This document shows positions 20,206 through 31,320 of a stretch of 64,000 bases of DNA, one piece after another. Every line of letters starts with the position of its first letter. Position 1 is the first letter of the stretch. A program made the translations under genes and the position numbers. Below the pieces are notes generated by a model. It saw nothing but the letters and a program-made list of their open reading frames with translations. It had not been told where the DNA came from and made no database searches. Where the stretch lies: positions 1,178,001-1,242,000 of the forward strand of contig NC_012522.1 in the NCBI RefSeq assembly GCF_000010805.1, read 5' to 3'. Source of the stretch: Rhodococcus opacus B4 (GTDB taxonomy: Bacteria > Actinomycetota > Actinomycetes > Mycobacteriales > Mycobacteriaceae).

Positions 20206-20684
20206 AGTACACGCGCGAGGTACTCGAACAGGCGGTCGCGGAATCGGCGAGCTACGCCGGCGTCATGCGCTATCTCGGACTGAAACCCTCGGGCGGGACG
20301 CACGCCCACCTGAGCCGTCGGATCAGGTCACTCGGAATCGACACCTCGCACTTCACCGGCCAGGCGCACACGAAGGGGTTACCTGCCCGAAACCGAATGA
20401 CGTGGCAGGAGATACTGATCCGTCGCCCGGCGGACAGCCGGCGCGTCGCAGCCCACCTGCTACGACGGGCACTCATCGAGGCAGGAGTGCCGTACAAATG
20501 TGTCACGTGTGGCGTGCAGGATGAGTGGTGCGGGCTCCCGCTGATCCTGCACGTGGACCATATTCGGGGTGACCCCTCCGATTCACGCTTGCAGGAAGTG
20601 CGATTCCTGTGCCCCAACTGCCACAGCCAGACCGCAACGTGGGCAGGGCGCAAGAGCGGCGACGGCGACGAGCGCGCCAATTGA
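20202..20684 (+). CDS. HNH endonuclease with an N-terminal helical domain
   Basis: The 160-residue protein has a C-terminal treble-clef HNH nuclease: zinc Cys100/Cys103 (KCVTC), the catalytic HVDHIRGD with Asp119-His120, and Cys137/Cys140 plus His141 (LCPNCHSQT). The N-terminal 50 residues (LEQAVAESASYAGVMRYLGL, then HLSRRIRSLGIDTSHF) look like a small helix-turn-helix found in a widespread family of phage and bacterial HNH proteins. The start overlaps the previous stop by 4 nt. Its target is unknown; homing-type, restriction and repair nucleases all use this fold. Confidence 0.82.
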   Translation: MKYTREVLEQAVAESASYAGVMRYLGLKPSGGTHAHLSRRIRSLGIDTSHFTGQAHTKGLPARNRMTWQEILIRRPADSRRVAAHLLRRALIEAGVPYKCVTCGVQDEWCGLPLILHVDHIRGDPSDSRLQEVRFLCPNCHSQTATWAGRKSGDGDERAN

Positions 20685-20709
20685 CGCGTGTACGCGAGTG
20701 CCGTACCCA
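20681..20709 (+). promoter_or_regulatory. Possible promoter for tRNA-Leu
   Basis: TTGACG (20681-20686), which overlaps the HNH stop codon, is followed after 17 nt by TACCCA (20704-20709), 21 nt before the tRNA. The -10 is poor. Confidence 0.35.
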
Positions 20710-20730
20710 TGGCGTAGTCTGTTGCTTCGC

Positions 20731-20815
20731 GCGCGAGTGGCGTAATTTGGCAGCCGCGTCAGGTTTAGGTCCTGGTGTCCGAAAGGACGTGGGGGTTCGA
20801 GTCCCCCCTCGCGCA
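20731..20815 (+). tRNA. tRNA-Leu (anticodon TAG)
   Basis: The acceptor GCGCGAG (20731-20737) pairs with CTCGCGC (20808-20814). The anticodon stem TCAGG/CCTGG holds loop TTTAGGT, giving TAG. A class II variable arm (TGTCCGAAAGGACG) and T-arm GGTTCGAGTCC follow. The discriminator A is at 20815; CCA is not encoded. Confidence 0.96.
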
Positions 20816-20942
20816 CTTATCGGCCTGTTGCCGACTCTGCGGCGGTGTGCCCGGAGCGCAACGCGCAGGATGACGCTGTGACCGCCGCCATAGCGGCAAC
20901 CTCTCCTAGCAGCGCATTCGGCGATTCAGGTACCGTCGTTAC

Positions 20943-21344
20943 GTGTCCGGAAACCGTAAGCAACGCCGCCCCGCGCTGATTCTGTTCGTGGCTGTCGGGG
21001 CTGTGGGGTGCCTCGCACTCGGCTGGTGGCAGTGGACACGGTTCGAGGCGGTGGGCGGAACGGGCCAGAATCTGGGGTACGCGTTCCAGTGGCCACTGTT
21101 CGCGGCGTTCCTGGTCTACGCCTACCGGCGGTTCGTGCAGCTCGAAGACGCCGAGCCGGCAGACACCGCCGACGTCCCGGACACGCCCGCCGAACTGCGG
21201 GAAATCCCCGCGGACGTCCTGCCCCCTCGCCCCACGGCGGCCGAGGACGACGATCCGGACGACCTCGAGAGCTTGCAGATTTCGCAGTACAACCAGTACC
21301 TCGCCGAGCTGTCCGCTCGCGAGACCGATAGGAGCACCACGTGA
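20943..21344 (+). CDS. Small membrane protein with two TM segments and an acidic tail (unknown function)
   Basis: The 133-residue protein has a basic N-terminus (SGNRKQRRP), TM1 (ALILFVAVGAVGCLALGWW), a short loop and TM2 (GYAFQWPLFAAFLVYAYRRF). A hydrophilic acidic C-terminal half follows (DDDPDDLESLQISQYNQYLAEL). Start GTG at 20943. Its stop overlaps the GTG of the DUF3817 gene by 4 nt (GTGA), so the two proteins are probably made together. The W-x-W-x-R-F segment after TM1 recurs in actinobacterial membrane proteins paired with DUF3817, but no function is known to me. Confidence 0.8.
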   Translation: MSGNRKQRRPALILFVAVGAVGCLALGWWQWTRFEAVGGTGQNLGYAFQWPLFAAFLVYAYRRFVQLEDAEPADTADVPDTPAELREIPADVLPPRPTAAEDDDPDDLESLQISQYNQYLAELSARETDRSTT

Positions 21345-21706
21345 GCACGGGCCAAGACGAGACGACTGCCGGTTCGGTCACAGACACCGCGAAGCAGAAG
21401 AAGATCGCTCCCGCGCTCCTGCGCTACCGCGTCCTCGCCTACGCCACCGGCGTGTGGCTGCTGGTCCTCACCGCAGAGATGGTGGCCAAGTACATCTTCA
21501 AGGTCGACAACCTGCCCACGTGGATCGCCGTGGTCCACGGCTGGGTGTACTTCGTCTACCTGCTGGTCACTCTGGATCTGGCGGTCAAGGTGCGCTGGCC
21601 CGCAGGCCGGACGGTCGGAACGCTCCTCGCGGGCACCATCCCGTTCCTGTCGTTCTACGTGGAGCACCAGCGGACCAAGCAGGTCCGCCGCGACTTCGGC
21701 CTCTGA
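21341..21706 (+). CDS. DUF3817 integral membrane protein (Rv1342c type)
   Basis: The 121-residue protein has three predicted TM segments: YRVLAYATGVWLLVLTAEMV, WIAVVHGWVYFVYLLVTLDL and TVGTLLAGTIPFLSFYVEHQ. The central VHGWVYFVYLL motif is diagnostic of DUF3817. The start GTG overlaps the preceding gene. It is convergent with rdgB at only 6 nt, repeating the mycobacterial Rv1341/Rv1342c arrangement. A second DUF3817 protein lies at 51166-51537. Function unknown. Confidence 0.85.
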   Translation: MSTGQDETTAGSVTDTAKQKKIAPALLRYRVLAYATGVWLLVLTAEMVAKYIFKVDNLPTWIAVVHGWVYFVYLLVTLDLAVKVRWPAGRTVGTLLAGTIPFLSFYVEHQRTKQVRRDFGL

Positions 21707-21712
21707 CCCGGA

Positions 21713-22330
21713 TCAGCGTTCGCTGAGCGCGGCCAGGGCGGGGACCAACTGGATCAGGGCACGCCCTCGATGCGAGGACGCGTCCTTTTCTTCGGGCGAC
21801 AGCTGGGCGGCCGACCGGGTGTCCCCCTCGGGCACGAAGACGGGGTCGTAGCCGAATCCACCGTCGCCGACGGGTTCACGGACGACGCTGCCGCGCCATT
21901 CCCCCCGGACCACAGTTTCCTCGCCGCCGGGCACCACGAGCGCGCACGCCGAGACGAACGCCGCTCCCCTGCGGTCCTCGGGCACGTCGGCGAGCTGAGC
22001 CAGGACCAGCGCGGTGTTCGCGGGATCGTTTCCGTGCGTGCCCGACCACCTGGCGGACAGGATTCCGGGCATACCGTTCAGCGCGTCCACCTCGATTCCG
22101 GAATCGTCTGCGACGCAAGGCAATCCGGTGGCCGCGGCACCGTCACGCGCTTTCGCGAGGGCGTTCTCCTCGAACGTCGCACCGGTTTCGGGGGCCTCGG
22201 GGTAGTCGGGCACGGCGTCGAGCCCGACCAGTTCGATTCCGTCGACACCGGCCGCGGCGAGCACCCGATGCAGTTCCCGGAGTTTCTTCGCGTTGCGGCT
22301 GGCCACCAGCACCCGTGTGGTTTCCGGCAC
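21713..22330 (-). CDS. rdgB: RdgB/HAM1-family dITP/XTP pyrophosphatase
   Basis: The predicted enzyme hydrolyses non-canonical purine triphosphates (dITP, ITP, XTP) to monophosphates and keeps them out of DNA. The 205-residue protein shows VASRNAKKLRELHRVL at the N-terminus, TFEENALAKAR, the ADDSGIEVDALNG metal/substrate site and GGFGYDPVFVPEG. The GTG at 22330 was chosen because GGGAG lies 8 nt upstream and it sits 4 nt after the rph stop; the longer frame adds only Arg-rich sequence from inside rph. It is the last gene of a leftward operon. Confidence 0.93.
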   Translation of the reverse strand: MPETTRVLVASRNAKKLRELHRVLAAAGVDGIELVGLDAVPDYPEAPETGATFEENALAKARDGAAATGLPCVADDSGIEVDALNGMPGILSARWSGTHGNDPANTALVLAQLADVPEDRRGAAFVSACALVVPGGEETVVRGEWRGSVVREPVGDGGFGYDPVFVPEGDTRSAAQLSPEEKDASSHRGRALIQLVPALAALSER

Positions 22331-22334
22331 CGGC

Positions 22335-23123
22335 CTAGCTCCCGAACTTCTTCTTCGACGTCTCCGGGACCTTGGGCTCTGGAAGCTCACCGGGGTAGGG
22401 CAGTTCGAGTGCCGCCTTCTGGATCTCGAACAACTGCTCGCAGCCGGCGAGTGCGGAATCCAGCAGTTTGTCGAGCGTGCTCCGAGGGAAGGTCGCGCCT
22501 TCGCCGGTGCCCTGGATTTCGACGAGGGTCCCGGTGTCGGTGGCCACCACGTTCATGTCGACCTCGGCGCGCGAGTCCTCCTCGTACGGCAGGTCGAGGC
22601 GCACACGGCCGTCGACGACCCCCACGCTGACCGCGGCTATACCGCAGGAGATGGGCTGGGGGTCCGCGAGGCGACCGGCGGCACGGAGGTAGGTCACCGC
22701 GTCCACGAGGGCCACGTAGGCGCCGGTGATGGCGGCGGTGCGGGTTCCGCCGTCGGCCTGCAGGACGTCGCAGTCGAGGGCGATGGTGTTCTCCCCGATG
22801 GCGGCGAGATCGATGCAGGCACGGAGGGAGCGTCCGACGAGCCGGCTGATCTCCTGAGTCCGTCCCCCGACCTTGCCCTTGACGGATTCGCGGCCGCTGC
22901 GGGTGTGGGTGGCGGCGGGCAGCATGGCGTATTCGGCGGTCAGCCAGCCGAGCCCGGTGCCCTGACGCCAGCGGGGAACGCCGTCCTCGACGCTGGCGGT
23001 GCACATCACCCTGGTGTTTCCGAATTCCACCAGCACCGATCCTGCGGGATGGGTGGTAAAGCCCCGGGTGATCTTGACCTCGCGGAGTTCGTCGTCCGCC
23101 CTGCCGTCTTCTCGTGTGGTCAC
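22335..23123 (-). CDS. rph: Ribonuclease PH
   Basis: RNase PH trims the 3' ends of tRNA precursors by phosphorolysis. The 262-residue protein begins [15 protein letters not shown] and carries [18 protein letters not shown], the [20 protein letters not shown] segment ([16 protein letters not shown]) and the phosphate-site region [18 protein letters not shown]. The C-terminal part contains [23 protein letters not shown] at 23123 aligns with the mycobacterial RphA start. It lies between the metallo-hydrolase gene and rdgB, as in Rv1339-Rv1340-Rv1341. Confidence 0.95.
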   Translation of the reverse strand: MTTREDGRADDELREVKITRGFTTHPAGSVLVEFGNTRVMCTASVEDGVPRWRQGTGLGWLTAEYAMLPAATHTRSGRESVKGKVGGRTQEISRLVGRSLRACIDLAAIGENTIALDCDVLQADGGTRTAAITGAYVALVDAVTYLRAAGRLADPQPISCGIAAVSVGVVDGRVRLDLPYEEDSRAEVDMNVVATDTGTLVEIQGTGEGATFPRSTLDKLLDSALAGCEQLFEIQKAALELPYPGELPEPKVPETSKKKFGS

Positions 23124-23166
23124 AGCCGAGAGCCTAGTCGCCCGCGGATGGGGCGCGGACACGGCG

Positions 23167-23925
23167 TCAGACGGTGTAGACGCCGCCCGCGGACACCGCG
23201 TGCACGGGACCGGAGAACTCGGCCTTGGCCTCGGCGATGACGTCCTCGCGGGACGTCCACGGCGGGATGTGGGTGAGCAGCAGTTCGGCGACCCCGGCTC
23301 GGTGCGCGACCCGGCCGGCCTCGGTGCCCGAGAGGTGGATGCCTTCGGGCCGGTCCGGGCTGTGTGTCCATGACGCCTCGGCGAGCAGCACATCGGCATC
23401 GCGGGCCAGTTCGATCACTTCTTCGCACATGCCGGTGTCGCCGGTGTAGACGAGGGTCCGGCCGGCGCCGTTGGTCAGGCGGAACCCGTAGGCCTCGGGC
23501 GGGTGGTTGACCCGCCGCGCGGTGATGGTGAGATCGCCGATCGTGACCGGTTCGCCGTCGGCCCAGTGGCGCAGATCGATCGTGTCGGAGATGTCGTCGA
23601 TGTCGCCGCCGCACTCCGCGGATGCGACACCGATCCGGCGGGCGGTGTCGGACGGGCCGTAGACGAGGGCTCGCCCCTTCGGCGGGTGCGGGTGGTAGCG
23701 GCGCCAGACGAGGAGTCCGGGCAGGTCCAGGCAGTGGTCCGCGTGCAGGTGGCTGAGGAGGACGGACACCTCGCCGGGATCGGCGAACCGCTGGAGCGCA
23801 CCGAGGACACCGGGTCCGAAGTCGAGTACGAGCGGCGGTGTGTCCGGCGCGGTCAACAGATAACCCGATGCAGGTGAGTCTGGTCCGGAGACGCTCCCTG
23901 AACATCCCAGGACGGTAATGCGCAT
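23167..23925 (-). CDS. Metallo-beta-lactamase-fold hydrolase, Rv1339 type (reported cyclic-nucleotide phosphodiesterase family)
   Basis: The 252-residue protein has the binuclear metal motif [13 protein letters not shown] (His59, His61, Asp63, His64). Further metal ligands sit in VYTGDTG and near LLLTHIPPW. The sequence [24 protein letters not shown] closely matches what I recall of M. tuberculosis Rv1339, which has been reported to lower cAMP levels; older annotation treated the family as RNase Z-like. Start ATG at 23925; another ATG at 23934 is 3 codons upstream. It is in operon with rph and rdgB downstream and the second CysM upstream. Confidence 0.85.
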   Translation of the reverse strand: MRITVLGCSGSVSGPDSPASGYLLTAPDTPPLVLDFGPGVLGALQRFADPGEVSVLLSHLHADHCLDLPGLLVWRRYHPHPPKGRALVYGPSDTARRIGVASAECGGDIDDISDTIDLRHWADGEPVTIGDLTITARRVNHPPEAYGFRLTNGAGRTLVYTGDTGMCEEVIELARDADVLLAEASWTHSPDRPEGIHLSGTEAGRVAHRAGVAELLLTHIPPWTSREDVIAEAKAEFSGPVHAVSAGGVYTV

Positions 23926-24047
23926 ACCCGCCATGCTGCCACGACGACCCGTTTCGGAAAAAGCTTCCGACGGAATTGGCGCGTCGACCTCACAACCGAT
24001 GGGGAACTGTGACCTGACCATGCCGTTCAACCGTGAATCCGGCCCCG

Positions 24048-25262
<1,215 letters not shown>

Positions 25263-25339
25263 CTACCAGCAGGTCATTCGCCCGGCCGCCGGATGTGGCG
25301 CACACGCCGGTAGATCGCCTCTCCGCCGCGGCGGCCCAC

Positions 25340-26014
25340 TCATCCGAACGATTGCGGCCCTACCGCTTTCCGCGCCCGCTGCTTCCTGGCGTCGGCGGAG
25401 AGCAGCCACGCGGCGAGGATGCCGCCGACGGCGCCGAACAGATGTCCCTGCCAGGACACGCCGGGCGCGCTCGGCAGCACGCCCCACAAGAGACTGCCGT
25501 ACACCACGAACACCACCACGCCGACGAGGATCTGCCCGAGGTTGCGGGCGAAGACTCCCCGGACCAGTAAGTAGGCCAGCCAGCCGAAGATCAGGACGGA
25601 GGCGCCGATGTGGTTGGAATAGGACCCGCCGCTCAACCAGGTGCCCAGACCGCCGACCACCCAGACGATCCCGGTGGCGGCGAGTCCGCGGGCGATGCCC
25701 GACAGCAGCACGAGAAACCCGAGGACCAGCAGTGGGACGGTGTTCGCGAACAGGTGCGCCCAGTCGTCGTGGAGGACCGGGGCGAACAGGATTCCCCACA
25801 GCCCGTCGATCGTGCGCGGCTGGACGCCGTTGTCTTCGAGTCGCTCGTCGGACGCCACGTCGACGATCTCGATGACGTACAGCAGCATCGTGAACGCGCC
25901 GACGAGGATCGCGGACTGCAGCCACAGCGGCTTCGACTTGGACGCGGGTGCCGGCGACGCGCCGCCCTTCGGCACCGGCGAACCGAACCGCGAGGAGTCG
26001 AACGGCGAAGTCAT
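25340..26014 (-). CDS. Rhomboid-family intramembrane serine protease (Rv1337 type)
   Basis: The 224-residue membrane protein has about six TM segments after a Pro/Ser-rich 30-residue N-terminus. Catalytic Ser139 lies in GASVLIFG and His191 in WQGHLFGAVGG; His87 and Asn91 in HLFANTVPLL complete the rhomboid signature. The expected function is cleavage of membrane proteins within the bilayer; substrates are unknown. ATG at 26014 chosen over a GTG/ATG-rich upstream extension of three codons. It is placed immediately downstream of cysM, as in M. tuberculosis. Confidence 0.9.
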   Translation of the reverse strand: MTSPFDSSRFGSPVPKGGASPAPASKSKPLWLQSAILVGAFTMLLYVIEIVDVASDERLEDNGVQPRTIDGLWGILFAPVLHDDWAHLFANTVPLLVLGFLVLLSGIARGLAATGIVWVVGGLGTWLSGGSYSNHIGASVLIFGWLAYLLVRGVFARNLGQILVGVVVFVVYGSLLWGVLPSAPGVSWQGHLFGAVGGILAAWLLSADARKQRARKAVGPQSFG

Positions 26015-26033
26015 GATCCACACACCCCTGTCG

Positions 26034-27816
<1,783 letters not shown>

Positions 27817-27860
27817 CCTAGGTGCGGACCGTCGACTCGGCCACCGACCGGGCCGAGACC

Positions 27861-27925
27861 GCATCAGGAACACGGTGCCATCAGGAACACTGCGCATCAG
27901 GAACACTGCGTATCAGGAACGCAGT
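27861..27925 (-). repeat. Four tandem ~16-bp repeats derived from the dmpA 3' end
   Basis: ATCAGGAACAC-type units begin at 27862, 27879, 27895 and 27911 (spacing 17, 16, 16). On the leftward strand they read GCAGTGTTCCTGATG with small changes. The unit nearest dmpA contains its last codons and TGA (CTGCGTTCCTGA), so the array looks like a local tandem duplication of that 3' end, placed between dmpA and mec. Confidence 0.85.
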
Positions 27926-28983
27926 GCAGAGGGGAACAGTTCGCGGTAGGTGGGAATTCCCGCGACGGGGGTGGCGCTGAGGACGGCGTCGACGATGGCC
28001 TTCTCCACCACTTCGGCGGCCGCTGTGCAGACGGCGTCGACGACGGGCAGGTCGGGCGGAAAACTGTCGGGCACCCCGGCCGGGTGGTGAACCGGGTGGA
28101 TGCCGGTGGCGAGCGCGAAGATCGTGTCGCCGTCGAGCGGCGAATGCGCGGGCCGGATCGCGCGGGCGAGCCCGTCGTGTCCGGCCACGGCGACGCGGCG
28201 CATCGCCGCCTTGCCGAGGTCGGCGTCGGTCGCGACGACCCCGATGGTCGTGTTGAGGACGGTGCTCTTGGCGGTCAGTTCGCGTGCCGCCGCCACCTCG
28301 GCGGCGATCGGCGGCCTGAGCCCGAAAGCGGCCGCGCCCACGGTGGCGACCCCCCACGGCAGGCCCGTCGCCGGGTCGAACACGGTTCCGACGGGATTGG
28401 CCACCATCAGGGCGGAGACGGTGATGCCCTTCGCCGGACCGTCCGTGACGACGACGCTCGCCGTTCCGACCCCGCCCTTGAGCGCTCCCGCGCGCGCCCC
28501 GGCCCCGGCGCCGACCGAGCCGGAGAGCACCGTGTGCGACGCAGAATCCGCTGCCCGATAACCGAATTCGGCGGTGGGGCGGGTGCGCCAGTCGCCGACC
28601 GGCAGGTCGAAGATGACGGCAGCGGGGACGATCGGGACCACCTGATCGGGCTCCCCCATGGCGATTCCGTGACCGTGCTCCTCCAGCCACCGCATGACGC
28701 CGTCCGCGGCGGCGAGCCCGTACGCGCTGCCGCCGGTGAGGACGATCGCGTGCACCTTCCGGACGCTGTGGCTGGGGTCGAGGAGATCGGTTTCCCGGGT
28801 GCCCGGCCCCCCGCCACGGACGTCGACGGCACCGGTCGCGCCGTGCGGCGCGAGGACGACCGTGCATCCGGTGGCGGCGCCGCTGCCGAGTGTGGCGTCC
28901 GCATCGAGTCGGTGGTGGTGCCCGACGCTCAGGCCGACCACATCGACGAGCGAATCGGTACGGCCCGGCGTCGTGCCCGTCAC
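27913..28983 (-). CDS. P1/S58-family (DmpA-type) self-processing peptidase, Rv1333 type
   Basis: The 356-residue N-terminal-nucleophile hydrolase belongs to the DmpA/BapA family of aminopeptidases, which cut themselves into two chains. Family segments include VGLSVGHHH, the VLTGGSAYGLAAADGVMRW motif and LKGGVGTASVVV. The cleavage region is VLNTTIGVVATDADLG. By alignment with DmpA (Gly-Ser-...-ATD), the predicted scissile bond is Asn244-Thr245 with Thr245 as nucleophile. GTG at 28983 overlaps the DUF2017 stop by 4 nt. The natural substrate is unknown. Confidence 0.88.
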   Translation of the reverse strand: MTGTTPGRTDSLVDVVGLSVGHHHRLDADATLGSGAATGCTVVLAPHGATGAVDVRGGGPGTRETDLLDPSHSVRKVHAIVLTGGSAYGLAAADGVMRWLEEHGHGIAMGEPDQVVPIVPAAVIFDLPVGDWRTRPTAEFGYRAADSASHTVLSGSVGAGAGARAGALKGGVGTASVVVTDGPAKGITVSALMVANPVGTVFDPATGLPWGVATVGAAAFGLRPPIAAEVAAARELTAKSTVLNTTIGVVATDADLGKAAMRRVAVAGHDGLARAIRPAHSPLDGDTIFALATGIHPVHHPAGVPDSFPPDLPVVDAVCTAAAEVVEKAIVDAVLSATPVAGIPTYRELFPSALRS

Positions 28984-29567
28984 GGTGCCAGTGCCTGAAC
29001 GAGCGAGTCCTGCATCCAGGTCAGCCAGTGGTATATGTCGAGGTGCGGTGCGCGGGGATCGCCCGGGTCGAGTTCGTCGGGCGTGTCGGCGTCGATGCCG
29101 AGGTTGGTCCCCAGTGCCAGCCGGACGTCGTTGAGACCGCTGAGCCAGGCGTCGGCCTGCTCCGGCGTGAGCAGAACCTTGCCGCCGTTCTCCGGGACGG
29201 TGTGGAGGATGACGGAGCCGGCGGCCAGTTTGGCGTCGATGATCTCCGGTTCGTGGAGTCCGCGCAGCGCACCGTTGACGTCGGCCTTCGATTCGGCGCG
29301 GATCTCGTCGTCGTCCGGCGCGTCCATGTCGGGGCGATGGAAGTCGGGCAGCAACCGGGCGAGGACCTCCTCGTCGGGTGCCGTCGTGTTGCCCGTCCGC
29401 ATCCCGGTGAGCGCGGCGAGTTCGTCGTCCGGGGCGGACGCCGCCCGCTCCTCGAGGAGGCCGAGGACGGAGGCGACCAGCGACCGCAGCACCGTGGCCT
29501 CGTGCGCGTCCATTTCCGAGCGCAGCTTCATGCCGCCGAGCGAGTTCTTCCTGCTCCACATCCGCAC
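28980..29567 (-). CDS. DUF2017 protein (Rv1332 type)
   Basis: The 195-residue acidic soluble protein has the DUF2017 features: basic start RMWSRKNS, DAHEATVLRSLVASVLGLLEE, LARLLPDFHRPD, the NGALRGLHEP segment and C-terminal DIYHWLTWMQDSLVQAL. Its function is unknown. It sits in a fixed order between clpS and the DmpA-type peptidase in mycobacteria and relatives, suggesting a link to protein turnover that is inferred only from context. Start GTG at 29567, with ATG at 29561 as an equal alternative. Confidence 0.85.
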   Translation of the reverse strand: MRMWSRKNSLGGMKLRSEMDAHEATVLRSLVASVLGLLEERAASAPDDELAALTGMRTGNTTAPDEEVLARLLPDFHRPDMDAPDDDEIRAESKADVNGALRGLHEPEIIDAKLAAGSVILHTVPENGGKVLLTPEQADAWLSGLNDVRLALGTNLGIDADTPDELDPGDPRAPHLDIYHWLTWMQDSLVQALAP

Positions 29568-29603
29568 GTCGTGTACCGAGTTCCTTACTGTCCGAACGGA
29601 AAG

Positions 29604-29942
29604 TTAGCTGCTGTCACGCTGCATCGTGGCCCACAGGCCCGCCGCGTGCAGCTTGCGTACATCGTTTTCGACCTTGTCCCGGGAGCCGCTCGACACCACG
29701 GCCTTTCCCTCGGAATGCACCTGCATCATCAATTCCGTCGCCCTGGCTTTGCTGTACCCGAAGAGCTTCTGGAAAATGTAGGTGACGTAGTGCATCAAAT
29801 TCACCGGATCGTCCCACACGACGGTGACCCAGGGACGATCATTGGCCTCATCGACCTCGACGACCTCCGACTCTGCAGGGGTGACCTGCGGCGATGCCGG
29901 CATGGCATCCACGAATGGAGCTGTCGTCGAGCAATGAGCCAT
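29604..29942 (-). CDS. clpS: ATP-dependent Clp protease adaptor ClpS
   Basis: ClpS delivers N-degron substrates to ClpC/ClpP. Residues about 35-112 form the ClpS core: [60 protein letters not shown] and LWATMQRD. The DDPVN motif and the following Met supply the N-end-residue pocket. ATG at 29942 gives 112 residues; ATG at 29903 gives 99, nearer to the mycobacterial length of about 101. Only 55 bp separate the 29942 start from the divergent pncB start. Confidence 0.92.
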   Translation of the reverse strand: MAHCSTTAPFVDAMPASPQVTPAESEVVEVDEANDRPWVTVVWDDPVNLMHYVTYIFQKLFGYSKARATELMMQVHSEGKAVVSSGSRDKVENDVRKLHAAGLWATMQRDSS

Positions 29943-29997
29943 GACACAAGGGTACGACGCTCCTCCACCGGGCGACACCGCGGCTTACAGTGGCCGG

Positions 29998-31320
29998 GTG
30001 TCCAGAGACAGCACCGCCTTGTTCACCGACCAGTACGAGTTGACGATGCTGTCGGCGGCCCTCGCCGACGGTTCCGCCCACCGTCGCTGCAGTTTCGAGG
30101 TGTTCGCCCGCCGCCTTCCGGACGGTCGCCGCTACGGTGTCGTCGCCGGCACGGCCCGCCTGGTCGCGGCGCTGTCGAACTTCCGCTTCGGCGAACCGGA
30201 ACTCGAGATCGTCTCCCGTTTCCTCGACGCCACGACCGTCGCATGGCTGCGGAACTACCGGTTCGGCGGCGACATCGACGGCTACCGCGAGGGCGACTTC
30301 TACTTCCCCGGCTCCCCGATCCTGTCGGTCCGCGGAACGTTCGCCGAGTGTGTGCTGCTCGAGACGCTGATCCTGTCGGTCCTCAACCACGACAGCGCGA
30401 TCGCGTCCGCCGCCGCACGGATGGTCAGCGCCGCCGACGGACGCCCCATGATCGAGATGGGCTCGCGGCGCACCCACGAGGAATCCGCGGTGGCGGCCTC
30501 GCGCGCCGCGTACCTGGCGGGTTTCACGGCCACGTCGAATCTGGAGGCGGTCCGCAGGCACGGCGTGCCCGGTGCCGGCACCAGTGCGCACGCGTTCACC
30601 CTGTTGCACACCACCCCGGACGGTCCGGACGAGGCGGCGGCGTTCCGCGCGCAGGTCGCGGCACTCGGCGTCGGAACCACGCTCCTCGTCGACACGTACG
30701 ACATCACCGCGGGCGTCGAGACGGCCGTCGAGGTCGCGGGTCCCGGACTCGGGGGTGTCCGGATCGACTCCGGTGATCTGGGTGTTCTCGCCCGGCAGGT
30801 GCGCGGTCAACTCGACGGCCTCGGGGCGACCGGGACGAAGATCGTGGTGTCCGGCGACCTCGACGAGTACGCCATCGCCGCGTTGCGGGCCGAACCGGTC
30901 GACGTCTACGGGGTCGGCACGTCCGTCGTCGTCGGGTCGGGTGCGCCGACCGCGGGAATGGTCTACAAACTCGTCGAGGTGGACGGGATCCCCGTCGAGA
31001 AGCGGAGCAGCAACAAGGCGTCGCGGGGAGGCACCAAGAGGGCGGTGCGGTTCGCCCGCGACACCGGAACCCTGGTGGAGGAGGTCGTGTACCCCGCCCA
31101 CTCCGACGCACCCGGCGGGGCGGGCCTCGAGGGGAAGGAACTGCTGGTCCCGCTGATGCGCGGCGGTGAGACCGCCTGCCGGGCGACTACTCTGGAGGAC
31201 AGCAGATCCCTCCTGGCGGCGGGCCTCGTCAGTCTCCCGTGGGAGGGTTTGAAGCTCTCCCACGGCGAGCCCGCGATCCCCGTGCGCTTCGCCGAACCCG
31301 AATCCAGGAGGGCACCGTGA
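29998..31320 (+). CDS. pncB: Nicotinate phosphoribosyltransferase
   Basis: PncB converts nicotinate and PRPP to nicotinate mononucleotide in NAD salvage. The 440-residue protein begins SRDSTALFTDQYELTML (family N-terminus), then RRLPDGRRYGVVAG. It carries the barrel motifs LVDTYDITAG, GVRIDSGDLG, VVSGDLDEY and VGTSVV, and SSNKASRGGTKRAVR near the end. GTG at 29998 is used; the ATG at 29941 adds 19 atypical residues and would overlap the clpS start. Its stop overlaps the nicotinamidase start, making a two-step salvage operon. Confidence 0.94.
   Translation: MSRDSTALFTDQYELTMLSAALADGSAHRRCSFEVFARRLPDGRRYGVVAGTARLVAALSNFRFGEPELEIVSRFLDATTVAWLRNYRFGGDIDGYREGDFYFPGSPILSVRGTFAECVLLETLILSVLNHDSAIASAAARMVSAADGRPMIEMGSRRTHEESAVAASRAAYLAGFTATSNLEAVRRHGVPGAGTSAHAFTLLHTTPDGPDEAAAFRAQVAALGVGTTLLVDTYDITAGVETAVEVAGPGLGGVRIDSGDLGVLARQVRGQLDGLGATGTKIVVSGDLDEYAIAALRAEPVDVYGVGTSVVVGSGAPTAGMVYKLVEVDGIPVEKRSSNKASRGGTKRAVRFARDTGTLVEEVVYPAHSDAPGGAGLEGKELLVPLMRGGETACRATTLEDSRSLLAAGLVSLPWEGLKLSHGEPAIPVRFAEPESRRAP

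Noticed and set aside
20731..20815. tRNA-Leu as the attachment site of an integrated element
   Set aside because: No integrase and no second copy of the tRNA 3' end are visible nearby; only the small nuclease pair adjoins it.
27861..27925. CRISPR-like array
   Set aside because: The units are 16-17 bp, tandem without unique spacers, and derived from a gene end; no cas gene is nearby.
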